A stretch of 64,000 nt of DNA from SW132 sp038150125 (lineage in GTDB: Bacteria > Bacteroidota > Rhodothermia > Balneolales > Balneolaceae). Made by a program: the position numbers and the translations under genes. Below, piece by piece: positions 35,020-44,233 of this stretch (positions are counted from its first letter, which is position 1; the number at the start of each line of letters is the position of its first letter). The notes under the pieces are model-generated. The model worked only from the letters and a program-made list of their open reading frames with translations, made no database searches and had not been told where the DNA came from. Location of the stretch: positions 259,088 to 323,087 of the forward strand of contig NZ_JBBVMF010000006.1 in NCBI RefSeq assembly GCF_038150125.1. The letters are read 5' to 3'.

Positions 35020-36060
35020 TCACTCCGAAATCTCAGAAATCCTGAGCACCTTTGCGCCCCGTATGTCACCCTTTCTGACCTCCATAAGGGCTTTATTGGC
35101 TTCTTCAAGCGGAAACTCCAGAACTTCAGGGGTGATGCCGTATTTAGCTGCAAGTCTTAGCATTTCAGAAAGATCATTTCGTGTTACGTTGGCAACCGAT
35201 TTGATCTCTTTCTCCATCCATAGATCGCGTTCATAGTTCAAGTTTGACAGGTAATCCTTATCGCCCGCTTCCTTGCGAATTGCATTGATCACAAGCCTTC
35301 CACCGGGTTCCAGTGATTTCAGCGCCTCAACAACCGGCTTCCAGACGGGCGTGGTATCGATAATAGCGTGTAGTTTTTCGGGTGGATCCTCCTCTGTATC
35401 GCCGGCCCAGACGGCTCCCAATTCCAGCGCAAATTCCCGTTCCACGGGATTTCTCGCAAATACATAGACTGACGCATCAGGGTAGTGGTGTTTTACAAGC
35501 TGTAGAACCAAGTGACCGGACGCCCCAAAGCCGGTAAGCCCCAGCCTTTGCCCGTTCTCAATGCCCGTAAGCATCAGTGACCGATAACCTATAGCTCCGG
35601 CGCATAGCAGGGGAGCTGCTGCCTCATCCGTCAGCTCATCGGGGACCCGAACAGCGTAATCTGCCGGCACCGTCATCTTTTCCGCATACCCGCCGTCTAC
35701 ATCCCGGCCCGTGGCCGTAAACTCGCTGCAGAGGTTTTCATTCCCATTTTTGCAGTGCTCACACTCTCCGCAGGCAGAATAGATCCACCCGACACCCACG
35801 CGGTCGCCTTTTGAAAACTCCGTCACACCGCGGCCGGTATCAAGCACCCTTCCAATCACTTCATGGCCCGGTGTAACCGGCAGTTCAGGCGGTGGAGTGC
35901 GGCCTTCAATTTCATCCAGTTCGGTATGACAAACCCCGCATACGCTTACGCGCAGCAGCAGCTCACCGGTTCCGGGAACCGGATCAGGGATATCGTCCAG
36001 CTGAAGCGGTTCTTTGTTGTCATTCAAACTCTTGATTTGATGCAGGCGCATTGCTTTCAT
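35020..36060 (-). CDS. Zinc-dependent alcohol dehydrogenase
   Basis: A medium-chain dehydrogenase of about 346 residues from the ATG at 36060. Catalytic zinc ligands are in CGVCHTELDE and PGHEVIGRV; the structural zinc loop has CGECEHCKNGNENLC; the NAD(P) site has LGLTGFGASGHLVLQ. The WIYSACGECEHC stretch and the LTGFGASGH pattern match the zinc-binding alcohol dehydrogenase family that includes AdhP-like enzymes. It oxidises primary alcohols or reduces aldehydes. A longer frame to 36096 adds 12 residues lacking similarity to the fold start. A second, different enzyme of this class is at 50726. Confidence 0.92.
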   Translation of the reverse strand: MKAMRLHQIKSLNDNKEPLQLDDIPDPVPGTGELLLRVSVCGVCHTELDEIEGRTPPPELPVTPGHEVIGRVLDTGRGVTEFSKGDRVGVGWIYSACGECEHCKNGNENLCSEFTATGRDVDGGYAEKMTVPADYAVRVPDELTDEAAAPLLCAGAIGYRSLMLTGIENGQRLGLTGFGASGHLVLQLVKHHYPDASVYVFARNPVEREFALELGAVWAGDTEEDPPEKLHAIIDTTPVWKPVVEALKSLEPGGRLVINAIRKEAGDKDYLSNLNYERDLWMEKEIKSVANVTRNDLSEMLRLAAKYGITPEVLEFPLEEANKALMEVRKGDIRGAKVLRISEISE

Positions 36061-36136
36061 AATCTCGAATGAATTTAAGTTGAAATGACGTGTCAATTCA
36101 ATTTACAGTAATTTCTGCAATTGCAGGCAAAAGTCT

Positions 36137-38830
36137 TTATTTCGCCAGCTTCTTCAACTCACTCAGAAGCAACAGCGCCTCAATCGGGGTCATTCGTTCG
36201 GGGTCGCTGGCATCGAGCTTGTTAAGCAGGGTTTCCACGTTTGGATCGATCTGCGATCCGAACAGGGTCATCTGTGGCATTTGCTCTTGTTTGTTTAGGT
36301 TTTGAGTGGTTTGTTTTGCTGCTTTCTTTTTTGATGCGGTCTGTGAGATGGCTCCGTTTTCGTTTTGTTTGCCATCACCATCATGACTGACCTTAAGAGA
36401 ATGACTTTCCAGGTTAGACAAAATCTCTTTCGCGCGTTCAATCACCACCGGGGGAAGTCCGGCCATGTTGGCCACCTGGATACCGTAGCTGTGATCGGCT
36501 CCGCCCCGGACAAGCTTGCGCAGAAAGATCACCTTGCCGTCGTGTTCCTTCACCTTGACGCTGAAATTTTTGATTCGCTTGTAGCGGCTCTCCAGTTCGT
36601 TCAGCTCGTGGTAGTGAGTGGCAAAGAGAGTTTTGGCTGCCACTTCCGGTTTGTTATGCAGATATTCTGATAGCGACCATGCAATGCTCAGCCCATCAAA
36701 GGTGCTTGTGCCACGCCCGACTTCATCAAGCAGAATGAGCGATTTCGGCGTGGCATTATTCAAAATATTGGCCGCCTCATTCATCTCTACCAAAAATGTA
36801 CTTTCACCGGCAGCAAGATTATCGGATGCGCCAACACGAGTGAAGATTTTATCCACCAGCCCGATTGTCGCTTCCTCGGCCGGGACAAAACAGCCTATTT
36901 GTGCCATCAGCGCGAGCAGCCCAACCTGGCGCAGTATCACGCTTTTACCCGCCATGTTAGGGCCGGTGATCATCAGGATCTGGTGCTCGGTGTTGTCGAG
37001 ATAAATGTCGTTAGGAATAAAAGGCTCGCCGGCACCAAGGGTTTTTTCAACAACCGGGTGACGCGATTTCTTGGCTTTCAACACATCGTCTGAATTTACC
37101 TTGGGATGCGAATAGTTATTTCGAAACGAGACCTCCGCAAAACTCTGCAGGCAGTCGAGCTCCGCCAGGGCGGCGGCAATCTGCTGGATTTCATCGGCAA
37201 ACTCGGCCACATACAAACGCAGCTCTTCAAACAGCTCGCCTTCGAGTGTTTTGCTGCGATCTTCGGCCGACAATACTTTCTCTTCAACTTCCTTCAGCTC
37301 CGGCGTAATATACCGCTCAGAATTGACCAGCGTCTGCTTGCGAATAAAGTGTTCCGGCACTTTATCTTTATGCGTGTTAGTCACTTCAATATAGTAGCCG
37401 AACACCTTATTATACCCGATTTTGAGCGATGGAATGCCCGCCTCTTTTGCCAGCTTATCTTTGATACGAGCGATGTACTGCTTCCCGTTTCGCGCAATTT
37501 CCCGAAGCTCATCCAGGTTCTCATCAAACCCGTCATTGAAAATCCCGCCATCTCGGATACTCGCCGGCGGATCTTCCTTGATCGCTCTCTCGATCCGGTC
37601 CTGCAGATCAACCATCAGCTTCAGACGATCATTGACCGAGTAAATGAGCTCATTCTCCATTTGTGAGACCTGGCTCTTCACCCGCGGAATTTGCGCAAGT
37701 GAAAGCTGCAGCTGTTTCAAATCGCGTGCATTTGTTCGTCCTACGCTGATGCGGCTGATCAGCCGTTCGAGGTCGCCAATCTGTTTGAGCTCTTCCCGAA
37801 GTTCATCCCGACGGTTATGCTCATCAAGTAAAACTTGAACCGCATCAAGCCGCTGCGTTATTGGCTTCACCTGTTTGAGTGGACGCATTATCCACTTGCG
37901 AAGCAGGCGACCGCCCATCGCCGTACAGGTGTCATCTAAAATAGAAACCAGCGTGCCTTCCGAGCCGCCTTCCTGCATGCTTGATGTGAGCTCCAGGTTT
38001 CGCTTAGTGGATCCATCCAGCGACATGTAATCGGCATTCTCATATGCATAAAGCCTCTTCAGGTGGCCAAGTGATGATTTTTGAGTCTCATGCATATAGT
38101 GCAGAAGTGATCCGGCCGCCACGTGTGCAATCTCAAGATCTTCAACTCCAAATCCTTTTAGCGAATGAGTTTTAAAATGGTCAACGAGTTGATTGTAGCC
38201 ATAATCACCCTCATACACCCAGTCTTCAATGAAGGTGGTGTTGTAGCTGGAAAGCTGGTCAGGGAGGCTGTTTTTGAGCCCCTTTTTCAGCAGGACTTCT
38301 GAGGGCTGAAGTGATTGAAGGAGCGTGTCAAGATCCTGTTTAGATACCTGGCTAAGCCCGAATTCGCCGGTTGAAATATCAGAAAATGCAACCCCCGCTG
38401 TTCCGCCTGCCATGTAAACCGATACGATATAATTATTTCGTTTATGCTCGAGCAGTTTTTCCGACATTGTGACACCCGGCGTGGTAATTTCGGTCACTTC
38501 GCGGTTCACAATTTTGCGGCCGGCATCTTTCGCTTCATCGGGATTTTCGGTCTGCTCACAGATTGCAACGCGATATCCGCGCTTCACCAGTTTAGGGAGG
38601 TAGGTGTCGAGCGAATGGTAAGGGAAACCCGCAAGCGGGGTTTGATCGCCGCCGTTATTTCGCTTGGTAAGCGTGATGCCGAGTTCCTTACTGATCAAAA
38701 CAGCATCGTCAGAAAACGTTTCGTAAAAATCGCCCACGCGAAACAGCAAGATGGTACCGGGGTGTTTCTCCTTGATGGTAAAATACTGACGCATCAGCGG
38801 CGTCTGTTTCTTCTTTTTGGTTTTTCCCAT
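36137..38830 (-). CDS. mutS: DNA mismatch repair protein MutS
   Basis: An 897-residue MutS. The N-terminal mismatch-binding motif is FRVGDFYETF (Phe and Glu that contact the mispair), followed by connector, lever and clamp domains and the ATPase domain with Walker A ITGPNMAGKSVILRQ, the LVEMNEAANIL segment, LILLDEVGRGTSTFDG and FATHYHEL. A low-complexity lysine/glutamine linker precedes the C-terminal oligomerisation helix (MTPIEALLLLSELKKLAK). It recognises base mismatches and starts repair with MutL, which is not in this window. Size is typical. Confidence 0.98.
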   Translation of the reverse strand: MGKTKKKKQTPLMRQYFTIKEKHPGTILLFRVGDFYETFSDDAVLISKELGITLTKRNNGGDQTPLAGFPYHSLDTYLPKLVKRGYRVAICEQTENPDEAKDAGRKIVNREVTEITTPGVTMSEKLLEHKRNNYIVSVYMAGGTAGVAFSDISTGEFGLSQVSKQDLDTLLQSLQPSEVLLKKGLKNSLPDQLSSYNTTFIEDWVYEGDYGYNQLVDHFKTHSLKGFGVEDLEIAHVAAGSLLHYMHETQKSSLGHLKRLYAYENADYMSLDGSTKRNLELTSSMQEGGSEGTLVSILDDTCTAMGGRLLRKWIMRPLKQVKPITQRLDAVQVLLDEHNRRDELREELKQIGDLERLISRISVGRTNARDLKQLQLSLAQIPRVKSQVSQMENELIYSVNDRLKLMVDLQDRIERAIKEDPPASIRDGGIFNDGFDENLDELREIARNGKQYIARIKDKLAKEAGIPSLKIGYNKVFGYYIEVTNTHKDKVPEHFIRKQTLVNSERYITPELKEVEEKVLSAEDRSKTLEGELFEELRLYVAEFADEIQQIAAALAELDCLQSFAEVSFRNNYSHPKVNSDDVLKAKKSRHPVVEKTLGAGEPFIPNDIYLDNTEHQILMITGPNMAGKSVILRQVGLLALMAQIGCFVPAEEATIGLVDKIFTRVGASDNLAAGESTFLVEMNEAANILNNATPKSLILLDEVGRGTSTFDGLSIAWSLSEYLHNKPEVAAKTLFATHYHELNELESRYKRIKNFSVKVKEHDGKVIFLRKLVRGGADHSYGIQVANMAGLPPVVIERAKEILSNLESHSLKVSHDGDGKQNENGAISQTASKKKAAKQTTQNLNKQEQMPQMTLFGSQIDPNVETLLNKLDASDPERMTPIEALLLLSELKKLAK

Positions 38831-39001
38831 GGTCGCTAAACGAACAGTTAAACAATTTCTTTTATGTTGGATGAAAGGTATTGAATTCTGAGGTTTTTTT
38901 AGAGGTTGAATAATGCAGAGAAATGCTTGAAATCTGATTCCATATATAGGTGTAGCAGCGTTAGCTGTTTTAATCCTAAAGGCAAAGCCGTATTTTTAAA
39001 G

Positions 39002-39925
39002 ATGAAAAGTACGCGTTGGCAAAAATTTAAAAATTACTGGAAGCTCGTAGGCCGACTGGCCATGAAAAAAAATGTGTTCTTCAACGCATCCGCCATCACC
39101 TTTAATCTTTTCTTATGTGCCATTCCGTTTACGCTGATACTCATCTCGCTGCTCGGCTATATTCTCTCTATAGAAGCGGCGTTTGATGAGGTGATTCGAT
39201 ATGCGCGTGAGCTGTTCCCTTCATTTACGTTTGAAACCCGTGGTGAAGATGTATTCGAAGGCGTGGTCACCATCGAGGAGCTCATAATGCCGCTGGTGGA
39301 AGCCCGCCGTATTTTCGGGATTGTGGGTATCATTATTCTCACATTTTTTTCGCAGGGATTGCTGCATTCACTGAAACACGTACTATTTGAGGTGTTTGAT
39401 ATCGAGGAGCGCCAGCATCCTGTGATGGAGTTGGTGTATAACTTTTTCACGTTTGGAGTGGTGGGAGGTGTATTCCTGTTTTTCACAATCGCAATTTCGC
39501 TGATTTCACTCTACCCGGTAGACTCCATATCTATCCCGTTTACAGAAACAGTTATCCAACTCGGCTGGATTACTGAATTCCTGGCGCGCCTGGTTCCCGC
39601 CATCTTTACACCGCTGTTGTTTTATGTGATTTTCCGGTACATCAGCGAAAAACGAATCTCACGGAAAGTGTCGTTTCTGGCGGCCATTATCTACACAGTT
39701 CTGTTCGAAACGGCCAAATATGGCGTAGGTCTTTATCTTGGCTACGCATTGACGGCCTATCGATACTACTACCAGGGATATACAATCCCCGTTATCATCG
39801 GTGTATGGGTTTTCTATTCTGCTGTTCTGTTCGTTCTGACAGCTGTAATGGCCCGTGCCTACCAGGATGTCTATGAAAAAGAGCGTCCGTCTATCGAAAA
39901 GAATCCTTATACAGCTATTTCTTAA
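39002..39925 (+). CDS. YihY/BrkB-family inner-membrane protein
   Basis: A protein of about 307 residues from the ATG at 39002, with six or so membrane helices and the family motif NASAITFNLFLCAIPFTLILI near the N-terminus, followed by FSQGLLHSLKHVLFEVFDIEE and the C-terminal YYQGYTIPVIIGVWVFYSAVLFVLTAVM. The family was once called RNase BN by mistake; the real function is unclear, perhaps membrane transport. The longer frame to 38906 adds a hydrophilic stretch unlike the family. The next gene starts 2 bp after its stop, so the pair is co-transcribed. Confidence 0.88.
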   Translation: MKSTRWQKFKNYWKLVGRLAMKKNVFFNASAITFNLFLCAIPFTLILISLLGYILSIEAAFDEVIRYARELFPSFTFETRGEDVFEGVVTIEELIMPLVEARRIFGIVGIIILTFFSQGLLHSLKHVLFEVFDIEERQHPVMELVYNFFTFGVVGGVFLFFTIAISLISLYPVDSISIPFTETVIQLGWITEFLARLVPAIFTPLLFYVIFRYISEKRISRKVSFLAAIIYTVLFETAKYGVGLYLGYALTAYRYYYQGYTIPVIIGVWVFYSAVLFVLTAVMARAYQDVYEKERPSIEKNPYTAIS

Positions 39926-39927
39926 TA

Positions 39928-40515
39928 ATGCAGATTAAAGGCAATATCCTGGATCAGGATTTTTATCGGCGGCCGGATGTCGTTGAAATCAGCCGGGATT
40001 TACTCGGGAAAGTTCTCTGTACATTTTTTGATGGAACCCTCACAGCGGGGATGATTTCGGAAACGGAAGCATATTGTGGCAGAAACGATCGGGCATGTCA
40101 TGCAAATGACGGGACTCGAACAGCTCGTACAGAAGTGATGTATGGTGAGCCGGGCCACAGCTATGTCTACCTCTGCTATGGCATCCATCACCTGTTTAAT
40201 GTGGTAACCAACGAGGAAGGGTTGGCGGATGCGGTCTTGGTCAGGGGCATTCAGCCGATGGATGGATTGTCCCTGATGAAAGAGCGGAGAGGGTTGGTCG
40301 AAGAGAAAAATTTGTGCAACGGTCCCGGGAAACTCACCCAGGCCCTCGGTATCGACACCTCTATGACCGGATGCAGCCTGATAAAACCGCCGGTCTGGAT
40401 TGAGGATCGTGGTATATCAGTCAATGAAAACAATATTAAAGCAACGCCTAGAATTGGTGTTGATTACGCCGGTGAGCATGCAAAGCGTGAATGGCGCTTT
40501 CTGCTGGAAGATTGA
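39928..40515 (+). CDS. DNA-3-methyladenine glycosylase (AAG/MPG family)
   Basis: A 195-residue base-excision enzyme of the mammalian AAG type, which removes alkylated purines such as 3-methyladenine from DNA. Family motifs: FYRRPDVVEISRDLLGKVL, ISETEAYCGRNDRACHA (catalytic Glu), RTEVMYGEPGHSYVYLCYGIHHLFNVVT, AVLVRGIQP and CNGPGKLTQALGI. Length is typical. It follows the YihY gene after 2 bp and lies near mutS, so two DNA-repair genes are close together, though on opposite strands. Confidence 0.95.
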   Translation: MQIKGNILDQDFYRRPDVVEISRDLLGKVLCTFFDGTLTAGMISETEAYCGRNDRACHANDGTRTARTEVMYGEPGHSYVYLCYGIHHLFNVVTNEEGLADAVLVRGIQPMDGLSLMKERRGLVEEKNLCNGPGKLTQALGIDTSMTGCSLIKPPVWIEDRGISVNENNIKATPRIGVDYAGEHAKREWRFLLED

Positions 40516-40550
40516 TGTGACAAAATTGTTACAAATAGTTTAATGTTTAA

Positions 40551-40568
40551 CGAAACGTTTTATATTTG
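40551..40568 (+). promoter_or_regulatory. Candidate Bacteroidota-type promoter of the YceI gene
   Basis: TATATTTG (40561-40568) fits the TAnnTTTG -7 box of Bacteroidota primary sigma factor promoters, 58 bp before the start codon. A matching -33 TTTG is not evident. A palindromic AACGAAACGTT (40549-40559) lies directly upstream and could be a regulator site. Confidence 0.4.
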
Positions 40569-40626
40569 CAATGCGTTGATTCAGTCAGATTTAATTAAGA
40601 ATCCACATCAAACAATAAACAAACTT

Positions 40627-41247
40627 ATGATACGCAAGACGATAACTATACTTTTTACAATGCTTTTCGCCTTTACGGGGCTGGCAATGAATGGTGTCAG
40701 CGACGACGACACTATCCGCTCAATACCATGGGAAATTGATTCTGCGCACAGCGCGATTAATTTTACAATCAGTCACTTCTTTACACCGGTCGATGGGACC
40801 TTTGAAGATTATGATGCAACGGTAATGTTTAATCCCGATGACCTTGGAAATAGCATGATTGATGTAACAATCCCGGTATCAAGCATTAATACACGCAACG
40901 ACCGCCGTGATGGTCACCTTCAGTCAGAGGATTTCTTCAACGCTGAGCGATGGCCAAACATCTCGTTCGAAAGCAGCTCTATTGAAAGCCGTGGCGATAA
41001 CGAGTTTGTTGCAATTGGAGAGCTGACTATCCGAGATGTGACCCGCGAATTTGAACTTCCATTTACCCTCCAGGGTATGATGGAAAACCCAATGAAAGAA
41101 AATACTACGGTAGCAGGAATTGTGGCTAACGCGAAGCTTATGCGTACAGACTTTGGCGTTGGAGTAGGCGACTGGGCCGCAACGGCAGTGGTTGGTGATG
41201 AAGTGAACATCCAACTAAACCTTGAGCTGAACACAACCGCTCTTTAA
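40627..41247 (+). CDS. YceI-family exported protein
   Basis: A protein of about 206 residues from the ATG at 40627, with a signal peptide (MIRKTITILFTMLFAFTGLAMNG). The mature domain is a YceI lipocalin-like barrel: WEIDSAHSAINFTISHFF, GTFEDYDATVMFNPDD, IDVTIPVSSINTRNDRRDGHLQSEDFFNAERWPNISFES, GELTIRDVTREFELPF, and a final LMRTDFGVGVGDW. Family members bind isoprenoid-like lipids in the periplasm. The frame to 40543 would include the promoter and is not used. A terminator follows. Confidence 0.92.
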   Translation: MIRKTITILFTMLFAFTGLAMNGVSDDDTIRSIPWEIDSAHSAINFTISHFFTPVDGTFEDYDATVMFNPDDLGNSMIDVTIPVSSINTRNDRRDGHLQSEDFFNAERWPNISFESSSIESRGDNEFVAIGELTIRDVTREFELPFTLQGMMENPMKENTTVAGIVANAKLMRTDFGVGVGDWAATAVVGDEVNIQLNLELNTTAL

Positions 41248-41272
41248 AAAAGCGTTTAGTTCAATTGATTCT

Positions 41273-41309
41273 AAAAAGCCGTGATCTTGTTAAAAGACAC
41301 GGCTTTTTT
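41273..41309 (+). terminator. Rho-independent terminator after the YceI gene
   Basis: AAAAAGCCGTG (41273-41283) pairs with CACGGCTTTTTT (41298-41309) around a 14-base loop, ending in a T-run, 26 bp after the stop codon. Confidence 0.88.
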
Positions 41310-41415
41310 ATTTTTAGCTTTTAGTGCCGGCTCTATTTTATAGAAATGTAACAGCAAACCTGTTTGATATTCATGAGATTACACAGAACTCACCATTTAA
41401 ACTCTTTTGAAAAAA

Positions 41416-42780
41416 ATGAGTCAATCAACAGAAAGCCAGTCACCACCAGGACTCACAGATCATATTAAGGAAGCAAAAAAGGTGCTGGAGCAAAACCGTG
41501 TTGGATCGTTTACCAAACCTGCAGCGAATTTGTACCCCTACCAGTGGTCGTGGGACTCCGCTTTTATCGCCATCGGATATGCCCATTACGCGCAACATCA
41601 GGCAGAGAAAGAGTTGCTTCATCTGTTCCGGTCTCAGTGGCAAAACGGGCTGGTGCCACAAATTGTGTTTGCAAACGAGGTGAAGAAAGGTACTTATTTC
41701 CCCGGGCCTGATTTTTGGCAGACTGAAGACGTAGAAGCGGCACCTGATTCTCCAAGAACATCCGGTATCTGCCAGCCTCCAATACACGCAACCGCAGTTA
41801 TGCATGTCTTAAAATATGGCGATGATTACGAACGGGCTAAACGTTTTGCTGCGGAGATATTTCCAAAATTAAAAGCATGGCACGAATTTTTGCATCGTGA
41901 GCGGGATCCGGAAAATGAGGGCCTTGTGTACATTCGACATCCATGGGGATCAGGGCAGGACAATTCACCCATATGGGATGCCGTCCTGCAAAATCTTGAG
42001 ATCAGCCCTGAACAGGTCCCTCCTTACAGCCGAAAAGACACTGATCTAATTCATATCGATGAGCGCCCGTCTGATGACGATTATGACAAATATGTTTACC
42101 TGCTCGATTTTTTTCGTCAGAGGAAGTATGATGAGGAACGCATCAGAAAAGATGGCTGCCCGTTTTTAATCCAGGATGTGCTTTTCAATTCCCTTCTCTG
42201 CAAAGCAGACAGAGACCTCGCGGAGATTGCCAATGCTATCGGGGAAAAGAGTAAGCCATTTACAGAGCAGGCTGACAGAACTGCCCGGACAATCAACGAT
42301 AAACTGTGGGATGACGAGCATGATATGTACCTGGATTTTGACTTAAACGAAAAACAACGAGTGCGGGCGGATGTACTCTCCGGGTTCATCCCGATGTTCG
42401 CGGAAATACCCGGTCAGGACCGCGCCAATCGAATGTTTAACTACCTTAACACACACTGTTTTTGCCGGCTTGATGATGACTGTTTAGCGGCTCCCAGCTA
42501 CGACCGGAGCGGCCCGGGCTATTCAGCAAGTAAATACTGGCGAGGGCCCATTTGGATTAATATGAACTGGATGCTTAGTGAAGGACTCCAGGCATATGGA
42601 AATAAGGAGTATGTGACGCTCATCCGGAATTCAATCGCTAAGCTGACGCTGAAGAACGGATTTTGTGAATACTTCAACCCTGAATCCGGCGAAGGGCATG
42701 GTTCGGATTGTTTTTCGTGGACCTCATCTCTTCTTATTGATATCGCCACACGGTATGATGTAGAAACATTGGAGGATTAA
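41416..42780 (+). CDS. MGH1-like glycoside hydrolase (GH63-related alpha/alpha barrel)
   Basis: A 454-residue protein from the ATG at 41416 (the frame also allows a TTG at 41407). It has an (alpha/alpha)6-barrel of the mannosylglycerate-hydrolase/trehalase-like class: YPYQWSWDSAFIAIGYA, FPGPDFW, ICQPPIHATAV, YIRHPWGSGQDNSPIWD, then YWRGPIWINMNWML and CEYFNPESGEGHGSDCFSWTS near the C-terminus, holding the acidic catalytic pair candidates. No signal peptide, so it is cytoplasmic. Such enzymes hydrolyse compatible solutes such as glucosylglycerate or mannosylglycerate, which would fit a marine or saline organism (inference). Confidence 0.85.
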   Translation: MSQSTESQSPPGLTDHIKEAKKVLEQNRVGSFTKPAANLYPYQWSWDSAFIAIGYAHYAQHQAEKELLHLFRSQWQNGLVPQIVFANEVKKGTYFPGPDFWQTEDVEAAPDSPRTSGICQPPIHATAVMHVLKYGDDYERAKRFAAEIFPKLKAWHEFLHRERDPENEGLVYIRHPWGSGQDNSPIWDAVLQNLEISPEQVPPYSRKDTDLIHIDERPSDDDYDKYVYLLDFFRQRKYDEERIRKDGCPFLIQDVLFNSLLCKADRDLAEIANAIGEKSKPFTEQADRTARTINDKLWDDEHDMYLDFDLNEKQRVRADVLSGFIPMFAEIPGQDRANRMFNYLNTHCFCRLDDDCLAAPSYDRSGPGYSASKYWRGPIWINMNWMLSEGLQAYGNKEYVTLIRNSIAKLTLKNGFCEYFNPESGEGHGSDCFSWTSSLLIDIATRYDVETLED

Positions 42781-42885
42781 TGGTTATGGACTTTATACCA
42801 ACACAAGTTTTATTCTTTCAATAGTTAGCAGAATGTGCTTAATTGTTCAAACTATAAAGTATAACCCTCAATACACGGCTGACTT

Positions 42886-43536
42886 ATGAAAGAAAAAATC
42901 CTGACTTACGAAGGAGATGATATCACGGTAACATATGACCTGAAGCGATGCATTCACGCAGCAAACTGCGTAGACGGCTTGCCGAAGGTATTTAACCCTG
43001 ACCGCAAGCCGTGGATTGATGCGGACAAGGCGCAAGGAAACGCCATCGCAGACGTGATAGAAACCTGCCCGACCGGCGCCTTGCAGTACACCATGAAACA
43101 GTCTGACAGAATAGAAACGCCCCCCTCACATAACAGAATTTCTCTGCAAAAAGACGGACCGGTATATATATTTGGTGATATTGAGGTGCAGGATCACGAC
43201 GGAAACACTGTTCTGGAAGACACCCGGTTTGCATTTTGCAGGTGTGGGGCGTCGGCCAATAAACCAGCGTGTGATAATTCACATAATGAAATGAAATTTC
43301 AGGCCGGTACAAAAGCCGACCCATCAAAATTGCCTGAACCAAAAGCAAAAGGAGACAAGCTGGTTATCAAACTCATGCAAAACGGACCGGCAATTCTTGG
43401 AGGAACCTATACAATGGAATCTGACTCTATGGAGCCTATTACAAGTGACAAAGGTGTTGCACTTTGCCGGTGCGGCGCATCAGGTACAAAGCCGTTTTGC
43501 GATGGTAGTCATAAAGAGGTTGGGTTTGAGGGGTAA
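42886..43536 (+). CDS. Ferredoxin-like plus double CDGSH iron-sulfur protein
   Basis: A 216-residue protein. The N-terminal part (about residues 10-70) is a divergent [4Fe-4S] domain (CIHAANCVDG ... ETCPTGAL). Two CDGSH-type domains follow: CRCGASANKPACDNSH (about 122-137) and CRCGASGTKPFCDGSH (about 195-210). Each binds a [2Fe-2S] cluster with three Cys and one His; in the first the usual CDGSH reads CDNSH, with ligands kept. It is probably a cytoplasmic electron carrier or redox sensor. The combination is known in bacterial iron-sulfur proteins of unknown partner. Start codon is well placed. Confidence 0.9.
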   Translation: MKEKILTYEGDDITVTYDLKRCIHAANCVDGLPKVFNPDRKPWIDADKAQGNAIADVIETCPTGALQYTMKQSDRIETPPSHNRISLQKDGPVYIFGDIEVQDHDGNTVLEDTRFAFCRCGASANKPACDNSHNEMKFQAGTKADPSKLPEPKAKGDKLVIKLMQNGPAILGGTYTMESDSMEPITSDKGVALCRCGASGTKPFCDGSHKEVGFEG

Positions 43537-43584
43537 ATGGGCATTGGGTATTTTCTATATGTAGAATAAGATGTCAAATAGGGG

Positions 43585-43724
43585 CTAACGTTAAGTCAAA
43601 TTTGAAATGCCGGAAGCAGCCGATCCGCCGAAGGGGCCGTAACGGCGGTACATTCCACTGGATTGAGAACAGAAAAAACCCCGGGAATGCTCAGGTCTTT
43701 ATTCGACAAATGAATTGCCATGAC
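43585..43724. repeat. Dispersed intergenic repeat, copy B2
   Basis: A 140-bp relative of the element at 20061-20274. It shares the left end (TAACGTTAAGTCAAAT), the CAGAAAAAACC block and the right end CAGGTCTTTATTCGACAAATG. The interior is shorter and holds a palindrome of the CCGCC/GGCGG type. It ends 15 bp before the next start codon and so could affect that gene's expression. Confidence 0.7.
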
Positions 43725-43738
43725 TTCGACAAATTCAA

Positions 43739-44233
43739 ATGAAAATTAAACTCATCTTACCGGTTCTTACAATCTTAGCATACGGGCTAATAGCCTGCGA
43801 ACCGCAAGTAACGTCAACATGCGCTGATTGTGAGTTTTACGAATTTGAATACACCGAAACCATTTCTCTGATCAGCGGCTTTGATTCAACGGAGATATTG
43901 ATTGAACAACCCTATTCGGATTGGGAACATCAGGAATCTATTGAAACTCCGCCTATCACATTCAGCGATCGAACAGCCGCTGATTCTACGGTAGTGCTTC
44001 GGTTTACGGTAGAAGCAGGAGCCGGATCAGAAGAAGCCCGGGCTTTTCATGAAATTGGGTACGATGGCAAGCAATTTAGGGTGTGGTATGGTTCAAGTTC
44101 CAGACATGAATTCAGGGGAAAATCGTCAGTAAATACGCCCCATCCGCCCTATTTCAGAATTAAAGACATTGAGGTAAGAACTCCCTACCAAAAAGAAGCG
44201 GACATTCATTTTAACCTAAGATTTCCTAAGTAA
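43739..44233 (+). CDS. Lipoprotein of unknown function
   Basis: A 164-residue protein with a lipoprotein signal (MKIKLILPVLTILAYGLIAC, lipobox cysteine at residue 20). The mature part is mostly beta-strand-like, rich in acidic and aromatic residues, with a second cysteine pair (TCADCEF) near the start. I do not recognise a family. Its stop overlaps the start of the DUF423 gene (TAATG), so the two are probably co-translated. Confidence 0.75.
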   Translation: MKIKLILPVLTILAYGLIACEPQVTSTCADCEFYEFEYTETISLISGFDSTEILIEQPYSDWEHQESIETPPITFSDRTAADSTVVLRFTVEAGAGSEEARAFHEIGYDGKQFRVWYGSSSRHEFRGKSSVNTPHPPYFRIKDIEVRTPYQKEADIHFNLRFPK

